Below, one piece after another: positions 41,720 through 50,276 of a stretch of DNA of 64,000 nucleotides. Under the pieces are notes generated by a model. The model had not been told where the DNA came from and ran no database searches. It saw only the letters and a program-made list of their open reading frames with translations. The position numbers and the translations under genes were made by a program. The stretch comes from Streptomyces sp. SID10853 (GTDB taxonomy: Bacteria > Actinomycetota > Actinomycetes > Streptomycetales > Streptomycetaceae). Position 1 is the first letter of the stretch; each line of letters begins with the position of its first letter. The DNA is taken from the NCBI RefSeq assembly GCF_010548145.1, contig NZ_JAAGLN010000001.1:62001-126000 (forward strand), read 5' to 3'.

Positions 41720-41723
41720 CCCC

Positions 41724-42083
41724 CTAAATCCAGTACAACCCTGCTTCGTTGCTCACGGCGCGGTATGCGGCTATGACCTCGTCCTCTATTCGCGTCCAGC
41801 GTTCGAGGATATCGGGGGCGGTCTTCTTGTCGCTGGCCGCGCGCGTGGCCCTGCGCCATTCAATGGCGATTTTGAGCGTGCGGAGTTGGGAGCGGGTGAG
41901 TTCCCATCGGCCGGAATCTGGCAGCTCGTTACCGTAGGCCATCCCAACGGCGTTGTTGATGTGCTCGGTACCGGACCACACAATGTGTGTGGACTGGAGC
42001 GCAAGGGCGCGCTTAAGGGTGCACCTGAGGTGCGGGGCCTGCACGATCCATTGCGGTTCGATGACGAATATGTCGGCGCTCAT
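41724..42083 (-). CDS. Hypothetical protein
   Basis: 119 residues; ATG at 42083 with AAAGG eight bases upstream. Includes LKRALALQSTHIVWSGTEHINNAVGMAYGNELPDSGRWELTRSQLRTLKIAIEWRRATR and a helical end. No family recognised. Base composition is visibly less GC-rich than the neighbours. Confidence 0.5.
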   Translation of the reverse strand: MSADIFVIEPQWIVQAPHLRCTLKRALALQSTHIVWSGTEHINNAVGMAYGNELPDSGRWELTRSQLRTLKIAIEWRRATRAASDKKTAPDILERWTRIEDEVIAAYRAVSNEAGLYWI

Positions 42084-42143
42084 CCTGGGCCTTTCTGGGG
42101 AGGGCAGCGCGCTGGGTCGCGCGCCGCCGTAACGCACGGGGAG

Positions 42144-42776
42144 TTAGAGGGCGTATCCGTCGACGTATTGGCCGCGCTCCCCCTCGGGGGTCTGGACGTG
42201 GGGAAGGAATCGGCTCACCGCGAATACGACGGCGTCGGCAATGATTCGGGGTGCGTCGTTGAGTACGAGACTCACGGTGTCGCCGTCGAGCCCGATACGG
42301 ACTTCGCCCGGTTCAAGATTCATGTAGACATGGGCGGTTGTGCCGTCGATTCGGGTTCGCGCTCCGGGGAGTCGGGCGGAGAGTTCGCGGGCGGCTTCCT
42401 CGACGTCCCGGCGCATTGCGGCCTGCGCGCGGTTGTGTTCCTTCACGCGCTCGTGAACGTCACGGTGCACGGGGATGAGATCGGCGGCGATCTGGGCCGC
42501 GATGTCCGCCGGGTCCTCGGTCATGGCGACTCGGACCGTGTCGCGCTCGCCCCTGCGGAAACCGTAGTCGGTGGCGGGGAATGCGCCCCGGATGTGCAGG
42601 TGTCCGGGGTCATCGAACCGCTCGGAGAGGTGGAGCTGTCGGCCGTCCAGGTGCGTGAACGTGGCGGCGTGGTCCAGCTCCTGGAGGCCGTGGCGCGCGG
42701 GCTGCGGTCGCCAGTTCCCGCCGAGTTCGAGGGCGATCGGGTGGGACAGTTCTGCGACGGTGAGAGGCATATTCAT
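42144..42776 (-). CDS. Hypothetical protein
   Basis: 210 residues, ATG at 42776 with AGGAG eight bases upstream. A strand-rich first half (ATFTHLDGRQLHLSERFDDPGHLHIRGAFP) is followed by a helix (RDVHERVKEHNRAQAAMRRDVEEAARELSARL) and more strands (THVYMNLEPGEVRIGLDGD-like). No catalytic motif. A degenerate leader hairpin (CGTTGCCCTC at 42839) lies upstream. Confidence 0.5.
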   Translation of the reverse strand: MNMPLTVAELSHPIALELGGNWRPQPARHGLQELDHAATFTHLDGRQLHLSERFDDPGHLHIRGAFPATDYGFRRGERDTVRVAMTEDPADIAAQIAADLIPVHRDVHERVKEHNRAQAAMRRDVEEAARELSARLPGARTRIDGTTAHVYMNLEPGEVRIGLDGDTVSLVLNDAPRIIADAVVFAVSRFLPHVQTPEGERGQYVDGYAL

Positions 42777-42857
42777 TGGTCGTTCTCCTGGCGGAAGAGT
42801 TGGCGGCGGCCGGTCGGCCTGCCTGGTAGATGACGGGGCGTTGCCCTCCCCGCCCGA

Positions 42858-43043
42858 CTATTCTGATTCGACCGTTACTGAGCACTGGTGCCCGAAAATG
42901 ACCTTGAGCATGGAATCGACGTAGGGCACATCGCCACTTATTCGGGCCTTCAGCCCACATCGACCGCACTCGTAATTGACACTCAGAGCGTTAGGCCGGA
43001 TCGCGTCAGCGAACCGAGTAAAAGCTGCTTTAACCGTCTTCAT
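42858..43043 (-). CDS. Small Cys-rich protein, probable zinc ribbon
   Basis: 61 residues; the ATG at 43043 has AAGG eight bases upstream, and a GTG at 43052 is too close to it. Contains YECGRCGLKARISG and a terminal HQC, enough for one zinc site. CTCTCACCAG at 43056-43065 and the promoter at 43134 lie just upstream. Unknown role. Confidence 0.55.
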   Translation of the reverse strand: MKTVKAAFTRFADAIRPNALSVNYECGRCGLKARISGDVPYVDSMLKVIFGHQCSVTVESE

Positions 43044-43133
43044 TTCCAACACCTTCTGGTGAGAGTGAGTGTCGGCGGCCGGTCGGCCTGCCGTGTGCCG
43101 GTCGGGGGTTGCCCTCCCCTTCCGACATCACTA

Positions 43134-43162
43134 ATTAAACCACGTTCTAGCGGGTGGCGCAA
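43134..43162 (-). promoter_or_regulatory. Repeated leading-region promoter, copy 3
   Basis: Minus strand TTGCGC, 17 bases, TTTAAT, 91 bases before the small zinc gene. Beyond it (upstream of the promoter) comes the 156-nt folded element at 43245. The promoter and the folded element are repeated together at 50.4 kb. Confidence 0.75.
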
Positions 43163-43244
43163 CCCGGACATGGGCCCTGACCTGCTCTTTCCTCGTTCCG
43201 CCGACCCGCACTCACCCGGCCGGGCCGCGCCCACCACGAGCCTG

Positions 43245-43400
43245 GGCGGGGTTCCCTCCTCGGTCGGACAGCTCCGCCGTATCAGGGTTCCGGGCGCGGT
43301 GTCCTGGCTCGCGCAGCGACCGCGAAGCGGCTCGGCCTGGACTCCGCGCCCGGGTTCCTGATACGCCCCCCGGGTGTCCGGCCGAGGAGGGAACCCCGCC
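43245..43400 (+). repeat. Folded 156-nt element, copy 1 (nested inverted repeats)
   Basis: Outer arms 43245-43270 and 43375-43400 pair over 26 positions with a single G-T wobble. Inner arms 43278-43299 and 43344-43365 pair over 19 positions around a 3-base internal loop. The centre contains small hairpins such as CCGC-GAA-GCGG. A near copy lies at 50475-50631, and similarity extends over roughly 350 bases on both sides, including the adjacent promoter. The 43044-43531 gap has no gene. A structured RNA or single-strand DNA signal on the plus strand fits the wobble pattern. Confidence 0.7.
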
Positions 43401-43531
43401 TCCACCACCCGCACCACAACGAACCCGCACCCAACCAACCAGCCCCCACCCCCTCCGAGTAGGACCCGCCGGAGGCAGCCCTTCCACCCCGCCGGCACCC
43501 ACCGAATCGGCGGGCATCAACTCCGAGCGGA

Positions 43532-43741
43532 TCAGGAGGCGGTTCGCCCTGGCCGTCCACCATGCAGAGCAGCCCAGCCCGCGGACCGCTGACCTTGCCA
43601 GTGGGAGTGGAACACCACGGTCGCCGACAGGTGAATGAGCCTTCTGCGGAGCGCGGTGGACGGATGCACGGCGAGCTGCCGGTAGGTGGCGTGCCAGTCG
43701 TCTCGGGCACGGTCGAGATCAGGAGGAGTCGTCCGTTGCAT
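43532..43741 (-). CDS. Small hypothetical protein
   Basis: 69 residues from the ATG at 43741. The sequence DLDRARDDWHATYRQLAVHPSTALRRRLIHLSATVVFHSHW has the look of a short helical protein that recurs in Streptomyces mobile elements. AGGG lies close upstream. Function unknown. Confidence 0.5.
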   Translation of the reverse strand: MQRTTPPDLDRARDDWHATYRQLAVHPSTALRRRLIHLSATVVFHSHWQGQRSAGWAALHGGRPGRTAS

Positions 43742-43843
43742 GGCCCTAATTCCATCATGTGTTCGATTTAGTGGGCACGTCGATCTTGCTGAGTGTCCGG
43801 GAGGTCGAGCAGCATGCGCCCGGATCGGTCACCACGCCCGTCG

Positions 43844-44944
43844 TCACCACAAGGCGGGCTGCACGGCGGTGTGCCGGTGCAGGGGCAGGATGAGCCGGAC
43901 GGGCGGGCTCGTGACGGAGTTCACCGCGGGGTGCGCGCCGGGGCAGTGGCCGCCCTCGTCCTCCCATCGGTCGACGGTGTCGCGCTCGGCGCGGGCCCGC
44001 TGTTCGGTGAGCGTGACCGGCTTTCGGTACAGGTTCCGGGCGCTGGAGTCGAGCGGCGGGAGCGCGCGGGCTGCTGCCTTCTGGTCGTCACGGCGCTTGT
44101 GGCGCCGCCGTACCCGGGCGAACCGCGACTCGTAGGCGGCCTGTTCGCTGTCGTGGAGTCCGGCGGGGTGGAGCCGGGCCAGCTCAAGGGCGACCTGCCC
44201 CATCGGGCTGGGGGTCAGTACGCGAGTGCCGTCGTCCTGGCGGACGGCGACGAGGAACCGCGCGGCGAACAGGGCCTCGGTCCGGTCGCGGCTGACCCGC
44301 CGGCCACCGGACCACAGGCCGCGCCGGGCCGCCTGCCGGGCCGCCCCCTCTCGCCAGTACAGGCGCCCGGACTCGGCGGCCTCCAGCACACGGACGTGCC
44401 CCGCCGTCCAACCGAGTTCGGCAACGTGGCCTTCGGCGAGATACCGGTTCCTCACCGCCCGGTCCCGGTTGTCCGCGTCCATGCCGGTGGCCGCGCGCTC
44501 CTCGGCCTCCCGCTCGGCCTCTTCCCGGCGCCGTTCGGTCTCCCGCTCGGCGTACTCGCCCGCCGTCAGCTTCCGCTCCAGCTCGGCCCGCAGATCCGCG
44601 GCCGTCGTCGCGGCTCCGGCGGCCGACTGCGCCCGAACAGCGTGGCCGACGGCCTCACGGGCGCAGTACGAGGGGGCACTGCTCGGCATGGTGGGGTCGT
44701 CGGCGTACTGCTCGGCGCGGTCGGCCCACCTCTCGGCTTCGACGGCTTCCTTGTGGGCCGCGTGCATGGCCGCCTCCAGCCTGGCGGCGGCTCCGGATCG
44801 GCTGCGGCACATGGCGGTCATGGCGTCGTCGGCTGCGGTGACGGCGAGGATCGCGGCCTGCCGGGCGACCTGGATGCAGGTCTGCGGAGACGGGTCTCCG
44901 GGGTGGGCGACCTCATGTTGGACGACGGGTACGTTCGCGGGCAC
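43844..44944 (-). CDS. Hypothetical protein with coiled coil and HTH-like segment
   Basis: 366 residues; GTG at 44944 with GAGGAA upstream. Ala/Glu/Arg-rich helices cover residues 20-150 (MHAAHKEAVEAERWADRAEQYADD, AGEYAERETERRREEAEREAEE). A winged-helix-like part follows (TAGHVRVLEAAESGRLYWREGAARQAARRGLWSGGRRVSRDRTEALFAARFLVAV). The basic C-terminus may bind DNA. Unknown function. A 342-bp gap upstream (44945-45286) holds GC-rich inverted repeats and no gene. Confidence 0.5.
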   Translation of the reverse strand: MPANVPVVQHEVAHPGDPSPQTCIQVARQAAILAVTAADDAMTAMCRSRSGAAARLEAAMHAAHKEAVEAERWADRAEQYADDPTMPSSAPSYCAREAVGHAVRAQSAAGAATTAADLRAELERKLTAGEYAERETERRREEAEREAEERAATGMDADNRDRAVRNRYLAEGHVAELGWTAGHVRVLEAAESGRLYWREGAARQAARRGLWSGGRRVSRDRTEALFAARFLVAVRQDDGTRVLTPSPMGQVALELARLHPAGLHDSEQAAYESRFARVRRRHKRRDDQKAAARALPPLDSSARNLYRKPVTLTEQRARAERDTVDRWEDEGGHCPGAHPAVNSVTSPPVRLILPLHRHTAVQPALW

Positions 44945-45286
44945 GGGGGTGTTCCTCGGGATCGGTGGTGCGGTCGGCGGCGTGCCGTACCGATGTCGGG
45001 GAGGTGCCGCCCGTCATCGTGCGGAGCGCGATGGACAGTGCCGTCGTGCCCGAAGGGCACGCCCTTGGGCCCGGCGTCCGGACGGGACGGGAGGGCCGCC
45101 CGCGGCCCGGACGTTCCGGCCGGCTGCGAGCCGGGCCGGGCTGAGCCGTCCCGCAGGGACGCCCTTTGTACGGGGCCCGATGTCCGGTACCCGGCCGCCG
45201 ACGCGGCGGTTCCGGACGACGGTGGGCGCTGCGTGGGGTGGGCGGCTCGATGCCGCCCACCCCACGGCCCGGCGGCCGGGCTCCTG

Positions 45287-46504
45287 CTACGCGGCGACCG
45301 GTTCGCGTGCGGCAACCCGGCACCGGGTGAGCACGGTCTGTGCGGTCTCGCCGTAGATGGAGTGGTCCTTGACCGTGCCGGTCAGCTCGACCTCGTCGCC
45401 CTGGTCGGGGACCGTCCCGGCGCTGCTGAACCACACGAACACGTTGCCGCTCGGGTCCTGGAACTTCACCAACCTGCGGCGCTGGGTGTGGTAGCCGTAC
45501 GTCCGGCCCTCCAGCTCGATCACAGTGGTGACGGTGGCGGTGGTGTTGATCCGCTCGCCCACCGTGCCCTGCGGCTTGCTGTTCTGGGCGGCCCGCTCGG
45601 CGGCTTCCTTCTCTTGGTCGCGGTACCAACCCGCGATGGCGGACACGAGCGTCGGGAGGTGGCGCGGATCGACGGTCTCACCCTTGGCGAGTTGCCCCAC
45701 CTTGTGGCGGTAGTCGGAGAGGCTGCCGTATCCCTGGACGGCCCATGCCCGGACGGCGGCGGCGGTGGTCGGCGCGTCGGGGTCGGTGTCGATGGCGTCC
45801 TTCCACTCCTGCGGGGCCTTGCGGTCGAAGAAGTACCCTTCGACGCCGTCGGCGGTCGGAGACGCGTCCTTCCACTGCTCGGACCGGCTGTAGAACCGGC
45901 CCTCCTCCTTGACGATGGCGGCGGTCACCCGCAGGACCTCGATCACCGGGACGCGGAGGTCGGCCGGGATGCCGCCCCCCTCGCCGTCCCAATCGGAGTC
46001 CTTCAGCGTGCCGAACCGCCACAGGGCCTCAAGTCCCTTGATCGGCAGACCGGTGTACGGCTCGACGCACGTCGTGCCCAACTGCCGCATCTCGCCGTTC
46101 TCGTGGCGGGCAAGGTAGGTGGCGGTGCGGTGCCGGGCGACGGCGCACCCGTGGCAGAAGTTCTCGATGGCGCGGTACTGGCGCGCGGCCTCGGCGTCCT
46201 GCTCGGGCAGACCGGGGAACAGGCTGGTGATCGTCTCGCCCTCCTCGTCGTGGTCCAGGCGGGCGATGACGGTCCAGCCGTGGTGACGGGGGATGTCGCC
46301 GGAGATCGTCACGGTGACGGTGGGGCGCTTGCCGATCACGCGGCCGTCAAGGTCGCGGTAGTCGGCAAGGAACGGCTCGGAGATGTCGAGCGCGTACGCG
46401 CTGAGGTGGTGGACAGCGGCGCGGGCGTTGGTGGCCTCGACAAGCTGACGGACGCGGGACTGAGCGGTCGCGGGGATGGAAAACCGCATGGCTGCGCTGG
46501 TCAT
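45287..46504 (-). CDS. Hypothetical protein with Cys site and C-terminal OB-like domain
   Basis: 405 residues; ATG at 46504 with AGGAG nine bases upstream. A CHGCAVARHRTATYLARHENGEMRQLGTTC segment could bind zinc. The last 90 residues (VTTVIELEGRTYGYHTQRRRLVKFQDPSGNVFVWFSSAGTVPDQGDEVELTGTVKDH) resemble an OB fold as in single-strand-binding proteins. A DNA-processing role soon after transfer is plausible, not shown. CTCTCACCAG lies at 46519-46528. Confidence 0.55.
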   Translation of the reverse strand: MTSAAMRFSIPATAQSRVRQLVEATNARAAVHHLSAYALDISEPFLADYRDLDGRVIGKRPTVTVTISGDIPRHHGWTVIARLDHDEEGETITSLFPGLPEQDAEAARQYRAIENFCHGCAVARHRTATYLARHENGEMRQLGTTCVEPYTGLPIKGLEALWRFGTLKDSDWDGEGGGIPADLRVPVIEVLRVTAAIVKEEGRFYSRSEQWKDASPTADGVEGYFFDRKAPQEWKDAIDTDPDAPTTAAAVRAWAVQGYGSLSDYRHKVGQLAKGETVDPRHLPTLVSAIAGWYRDQEKEAAERAAQNSKPQGTVGERINTTATVTTVIELEGRTYGYHTQRRRLVKFQDPSGNVFVWFSSAGTVPDQGDEVELTGTVKDHSIYGETAQTVLTRCRVAAREPVAA

Positions 46505-46638
46505 CGTGGGTACTCCTGCTGGTGAGAGAGGAATCGCGGGCCCGGCCGGGCGGGTTGCCCTCCGCGTTCGGCCGGTCTCGGGCCGACTGGCGGCCCGTCG
46601 TGTCGGAGGAGGGTTGCCCTCCCCCTCCGACACCATTA

Positions 46639-46667
46639 ATTAAACCATGTCTTGGGGTGTGGGGCAA
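46639..46667 (-). promoter_or_regulatory. Repeated leading-region promoter, copy 4
   Basis: Minus strand TTGCCC, 17 bases, TTTAAT, with a 135-base leader to the gene at 46504. This leader contains two GGTTGCCCTC cores (46612 and 46553). The first hairpin differs from the others by a paired change (G-T wobble positions become A-T), which supports the stem. Confidence 0.75.
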
Positions 46668-47062
46668 GCATCCCGGCCGGGGATGGCGAGTGCGGCGCGG
46701 TCACGCAGGAACGCGGCGAACAGGGCGGCGGTGTAGCTGTCGGCGGTGCCGTACGTGCGGCGGCAGTCCAGTGCGCCGATGCGCTCGCCCCGGTGGTGGA
46801 CGGGGAACGCTGCGCCGGGGGCGGGGATGGCGAGCGCGTACAATCCGCGCGGCGTGTCCACGCGCAGGACGACGGCAGCGGCCTGGTGGTCGTAGGCGGC
46901 GGACCAGCGGCGGGGCCCGATGCCGAACTCTGCGAGTCCACCCGCGATGGCGCGGACCTGCATGATGTCGGCGGCGGTACCGGGGTCGGGCTCGGCGGGG
47001 GCGGGAACGCATCCGCAACCGTGGTCGTCGGCGTGGGTCTCGGGCAGAGCTGTACGGGTCAC
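46640..47062 (-). CDS. Hypothetical protein
   Basis: 140 residues; GTG at 47062 with CAGGAG upstream. HADDHGCGCVPAP at the N-terminus may be a metal site; then a strand-rich stretch (SAAYDHQAAAVVLRVDTPRGLYALAIPAPGAAFPVHHRG) and a helix (DSYTAALFAAFLRDRAAL). Its end overlaps the promoter of the next gene downstream. Unknown role. Confidence 0.5.
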   Translation of the reverse strand: MTRTALPETHADDHGCGCVPAPAEPDPGTAADIMQVRAIAGGLAEFGIGPRRWSAAYDHQAAAVVLRVDTPRGLYALAIPAPGAAFPVHHRGERIGALDCRRTYGTADSYTAALFAAFLRDRAALAIPGRDACPTPQDMV

Positions 47063-47128
47063 TGTGGGGCTCCTGGGGTGACCGGGGGCGGGAGGGTTCC
47101 CGCCCCCGGCATCGGGCGGCTGAGGTGG

Positions 47129-48904
47129 TTAGGCGGCGGCTTCGTCGTCGCTGTCGCTGGCCGGGTCGTCGACCTCCTCGGCCTCCGGCTCGCCCGTCTC
47201 CTCGTCGGTGCCGGGCTCCTGCTCGGCCTCCGGCTCACCGCCCGCCGTGATCGCGCGGGGCTTCTTCTTCGACGGGTCGTAGGGCTCCCCGTCCACGACC
47301 GACTGCTCAATGGGCGTGAGCGGGTACCCGAGGGACGCGAGCACCTGGAACCACCTGCCGGTGGGCTTCCGGGTCCACGGGGCGTGCTGGCTGTCCGTCC
47401 TCCACGCGGAACGGTTCGCACACTTCTCCCGGACGGCGGCGATGGCGGCGAACTGGAGCTGCGGGGCCCTGCGGGGGTCCTTGGCAACGTGCCCGGCGAA
47501 GCTGCCCCGGTCCTTGGCCTGCTCGGTGCTCAGCCCCAGGAAGGCGGCCAGGATCTCGGTCGTCGGCTCCTTGACCAGCTCGTCAAGTCCCCAACTGCCG
47601 TTCAACAGGGCATTGTTCACGTGCCCGATCAGAGTGTTGGTGGTGGCCTTCGGGAGGTTGCGCCGCTTGATCAGGTCAGTGATCCACTTCCGGCGCAGGG
47701 CTTCGGCCGCGTCCCAGTCGATGTTCCCCTTCTTGACGGCGGCGCGGGCGGCGCGCTCGGCCTCCACCTCGGCGGCGGTCTTCGTGCCGCTGCTGCCGCT
47801 GCTGCCCTCGGGCACCGTGTGCCCGTACAGGCCGGGGGCTGAGCAGTAGGGCTCGTACCGGTCTGCCCGCCGCTCATCGAACACCCACACCAGACCCTTG
47901 CACTCGGCGTGCTCCTCGGTGCTGATGCCGCGCAGTCGCCATACGGGCATGGCGCGCTCGGACAGTTCGTCGGCGTCCCTGATCTTCTGCCCGGCCGCCT
48001 CCAGCTCGGCGCGGTGGGCCTCGGCCTTCGTCCGCTTGTCGCGCTTGGTCCGCTCGACGGCGATGGCCCAGTCAACGTCTCCCTCGTCGGCGTCGTCGTC
48101 GGCGGCGGCCTCGGTGATCGCGGCGAGCGCTTCGGCGTCGTCCGCGAACTCCGACAGCGCGGCCAAGTGCTCGAACGTCCACTCGTAGCTGCTCGCGCCG
48201 CTGACGGCGGCCGACAGCTTCTCGTCGGACCGGACCTTGACCAGCGTCTTGACGTCCTTCTGCCGCACGCCTGCGGCCTTGGCGATGCGGCCCACCTGCG
48301 CGCCCGCTTCGGCCGCGCTGAACATCGCCTGGTTCATCTCGGAAGTGCTCAGGCTCTTGCGGTGCTGAGCGGTCGTGATCATGTCGAGGAACTGGCCCGC
48401 CGCGTCGCGGTCGTCGTCCTCCCACTCGTACGGCAGGTGGGTAAGACCCGCGTCCGTCGCGGCGTGGTAGCGGCGGTTTCCGTCGTTGACCTGGAGGACT
48501 CCGCCGTCGAGTCGCTGGATCTTGACGGGGATGCGGCACCCCTCGGTGCGGAGCGAATCCACGAACGGCGCACTGATATCCAGGTCTTCGCGGGCGTTCT
48601 TCGGGTGCGGGGTGAGCGCGTCGATCCGGATCACGGGGCGCGGGGTGACCGGCACGGTCTCCAGTCCTGCGGCGACGGCGGCGGCCAGCCGCTGGAACCC
48701 GTCGATGACCTGCGGCACGTCGCCGTGGGTGCGCACGACGTAAAGCGGCTCCTCGACGCCGTTGTCCTTCACGTCGGCCAGCAGATCGGCCGGGGCCTCG
48801 ATGTCGCGGACGTTGCCGGGGTGCGCGGCCAGCTCGGCGACGGTGAGCGTCGGCCACGGGGCAGGGGCGGCCTGGACGCCGGCCTGGGTCTTGGTGTTCG
48901 TCAT
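47129..48904 (-). CDS. ParB-like protein with two N-terminal ParB domains
   Basis: 591 residues; ATG at 48904 with AAGGA upstream. Residues 18-85 (LTVAELAAHPGNVRD ... PQVIDGFQRLAAAVAAGL) and 90-165 (IRIDALTPHPKNARED ... LQVNDGNRRYHAATDAGL) are two successive ParB-type nucleotide-binding/nuclease domains. The usual ParB HTH follows (MFSAAEAGAQVGRIAKAAGVRQKDVKTLVKV). The 350-residue C-terminus is helical and very acidic at the end. No ParA gene is seen. It may stabilise the element or act on incoming DNA. Confidence 0.8.
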   Translation of the reverse strand: MTNTKTQAGVQAAPAPWPTLTVAELAAHPGNVRDIEAPADLLADVKDNGVEEPLYVVRTHGDVPQVIDGFQRLAAAVAAGLETVPVTPRPVIRIDALTPHPKNAREDLDISAPFVDSLRTEGCRIPVKIQRLDGGVLQVNDGNRRYHAATDAGLTHLPYEWEDDDRDAAGQFLDMITTAQHRKSLSTSEMNQAMFSAAEAGAQVGRIAKAAGVRQKDVKTLVKVRSDEKLSAAVSGASSYEWTFEHLAALSEFADDAEALAAITEAAADDDADEGDVDWAIAVERTKRDKRTKAEAHRAELEAAGQKIRDADELSERAMPVWRLRGISTEEHAECKGLVWVFDERRADRYEPYCSAPGLYGHTVPEGSSGSSGTKTAAEVEAERAARAAVKKGNIDWDAAEALRRKWITDLIKRRNLPKATTNTLIGHVNNALLNGSWGLDELVKEPTTEILAAFLGLSTEQAKDRGSFAGHVAKDPRRAPQLQFAAIAAVREKCANRSAWRTDSQHAPWTRKPTGRWFQVLASLGYPLTPIEQSVVDGEPYDPSKKKPRAITAGGEPEAEQEPGTDEETGEPEAEEVDDPASDSDDEAAA

Positions 48905-48996
48905 CGGTCCTTCTTCTTCCTGGTGAGAGTTGGTCGGGCCGTCCGGCCCGGTGGGGTGTCGGTCGGGGGGTTGCCCTCCCCCTTCCGACACCATTA

Positions 48997-49025
48997 ATTA
49001 AACCATCTTCTTACGGGTGGGGCAA
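48997..49025 (-). promoter_or_regulatory. Repeated leading-region promoter, copy 5
   Basis: Minus strand TTGCCC, 17 bases, TTTAAT, 93 bases before the ParB-like start. The leader has GGTTGCCCTC (48969-48978, plus strand) and CTCTCACCAG (48920-48929). It overlaps the 3' end of the DUF6197-like gene at 48998. Confidence 0.75.
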
Positions 49026-49462
49026 CCGGGGGTGCTGTGATCGCCGTCACTCGGGTGCAGCGCTGCGGCGGCGCGGATCATCGCGGCGGCCTCGGCGGTG
49101 GTCCGCTCGGGTTCGTCCCCCCAGCACCACAGGAGAGTGCGCCGGTAGGCGTCCTCCGTGAGCTTGAGCTTTCGCCACCGGACGCCGGACACGGGGCGGC
49201 CGTTGGCGTGGTTGCTGAGCACCACAAGGGAGTCGGACAGGGCGCGTTGGAAGATGTCCCACGGTTCACCGCGTACGGACCAGCGGGGCCGGACGGAGCG
49301 CACGCCGCGTTCCCATGCGTGCAGCACGGTGCACGGGGCGCTGTCGCCCATACGGCCGGGCTGCCAGCGGTGGTCTCCCTGGTAGAGCCCGACCCGTGCG
49401 ATGTGGTCGGCGGCGGCGGTGAGGATGCGGGCGGGGGTGGCCGGGGGCTTTCGTGTCGCCAC
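48998..49462 (-). CDS. DUF6197-like protein (paralogue 2)
   Basis: 154 residues from a GTG at 49462 with AGGAGG seven bases upstream; the ATG at 49468 is too near that site. ILTAAADHIARVGLYQGDHRW matches the paralogue at 37.3-37.7 kb. Then VLHAWERGVRSVRP and VVLSNHANGRPVSG, and a helical RTTAEAAAMIRAAAAL end. Unknown function. Confidence 0.6.
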   Translation of the reverse strand: MATRKPPATPARILTAAADHIARVGLYQGDHRWQPGRMGDSAPCTVLHAWERGVRSVRPRWSVRGEPWDIFQRALSDSLVVLSNHANGRPVSGVRWRKLKLTEDAYRRTLLWCWGDEPERTTAEAAAMIRAAAALHPSDGDHSTPGCPTRKKMV

Positions 49463-49535
49463 GGTCATGCCTCCTGAGTTGGTCGCGGACTCGGCAGTCG
49501 GGGGGGCGGACGACCGCCCCCCGACCCTGGCGGGG

Positions 49536-50276
49536 CTACGCGGCTATGGACCCGGCCGAGGTGCGGCCGATCCGCTTACCGCCGATGTCGGCCCGGCTTC
49601 CCGCGACCCATCCGGCCCCGTACCCGTTGCCGGTCATGGTCGTGGTGCCACCCTTCCGTGAACGCGGGTATGCCTGCTGGTAGTTGCGGGAGACGACGGC
49701 CTTGCGGTCCGCGAGCACAAGGGCCGCGCTGCGGCCGGTGGCGCTGGTCTCACCCCTAGCCTCTTCGCGTGCGCCGCGCTCGGCCTCCTCGATGCGGTCG
49801 CCAACCCGATTGATGAAGCCGAGGAGCCAGGATCGACGCCAGGCACGCGCGCCCTGGCCCGGCGGGACCGCCTGAGCGGCAAGTCCGCTGTTCATCTGGA
49901 GCAGTAGAGAGGTGTAGAGCAGCTCGACGCGCTGAAGGTCGCTCGCGTACCCGAAGACGTGCACCCGGCGGGCCGGACCGCTGCCGTCCCGGCCAAGGTG
50001 AATGAGCTGGCATCCGAGAGCAAGCGCAATGCGGTTGATGAGGCGGACCCGCTCCATTGCCCAGGGGTTATCCAGAACGATCTTTCGATCCGCCGGGGCG
50101 TCACTGGCAGGGTTGGCGTCGTTGAGCATGGCCTGTTCGACGCCGTACTTCGCCATCATCTCGAACGCCCGCTTCCGGGCAAGCTCCGCCTCCGACTCCG
50201 GCGTACGGGGGTCCTCCGCCTTGGCGAGAAGGGCGCGGATGGTTTCGAGCTTCGCGGGGGCCTTCGTGGTGCTCAC
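49536..50276 (-). CDS. DUF2786 family protein
   Basis: 246 residues; GTG at 50276 with AGGAG eight bases upstream. The N-terminal ETIRALLAKAEDPRTPESEAELARKRAFEMMAKYGVEQAML is the DUF2786 motif. The second half (RVRLINRIALALGCQLIHLGRDGSGPARRVHVFGYASDLQRVELLYTSLLLQM ... WRRSWLLGFINRVGDRIEEAERGA) matches the DUF7168-like partner region found in phage and plasmid proteins. First gene of the leftward block behind the promoter at 50365. Confidence 0.8.
   Translation of the reverse strand: MSTTKAPAKLETIRALLAKAEDPRTPESEAELARKRAFEMMAKYGVEQAMLNDANPASDAPADRKIVLDNPWAMERVRLINRIALALGCQLIHLGRDGSGPARRVHVFGYASDLQRVELLYTSLLLQMNSGLAAQAVPPGQGARAWRRSWLLGFINRVGDRIEEAERGAREEARGETSATGRSAALVLADRKAVVSRNYQQAYPRSRKGGTTTMTGNGYGAGWVAGSRADIGGKRIGRTSAGSIAA

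Noticed and set aside
43245-43400. Folded element as a linear-replicon telomere
   Set aside because: Streptomyces telomeres are terminal and contain several short palindromes; this one is internal, duplicated and tied to promoters.
43793-46525. 910-residue rightward open frame
   Set aside because: Runs antisense to two leftward genes with good starts and covers the GC-rich gap between them; composition is repetitive Gly/Val/Arg.
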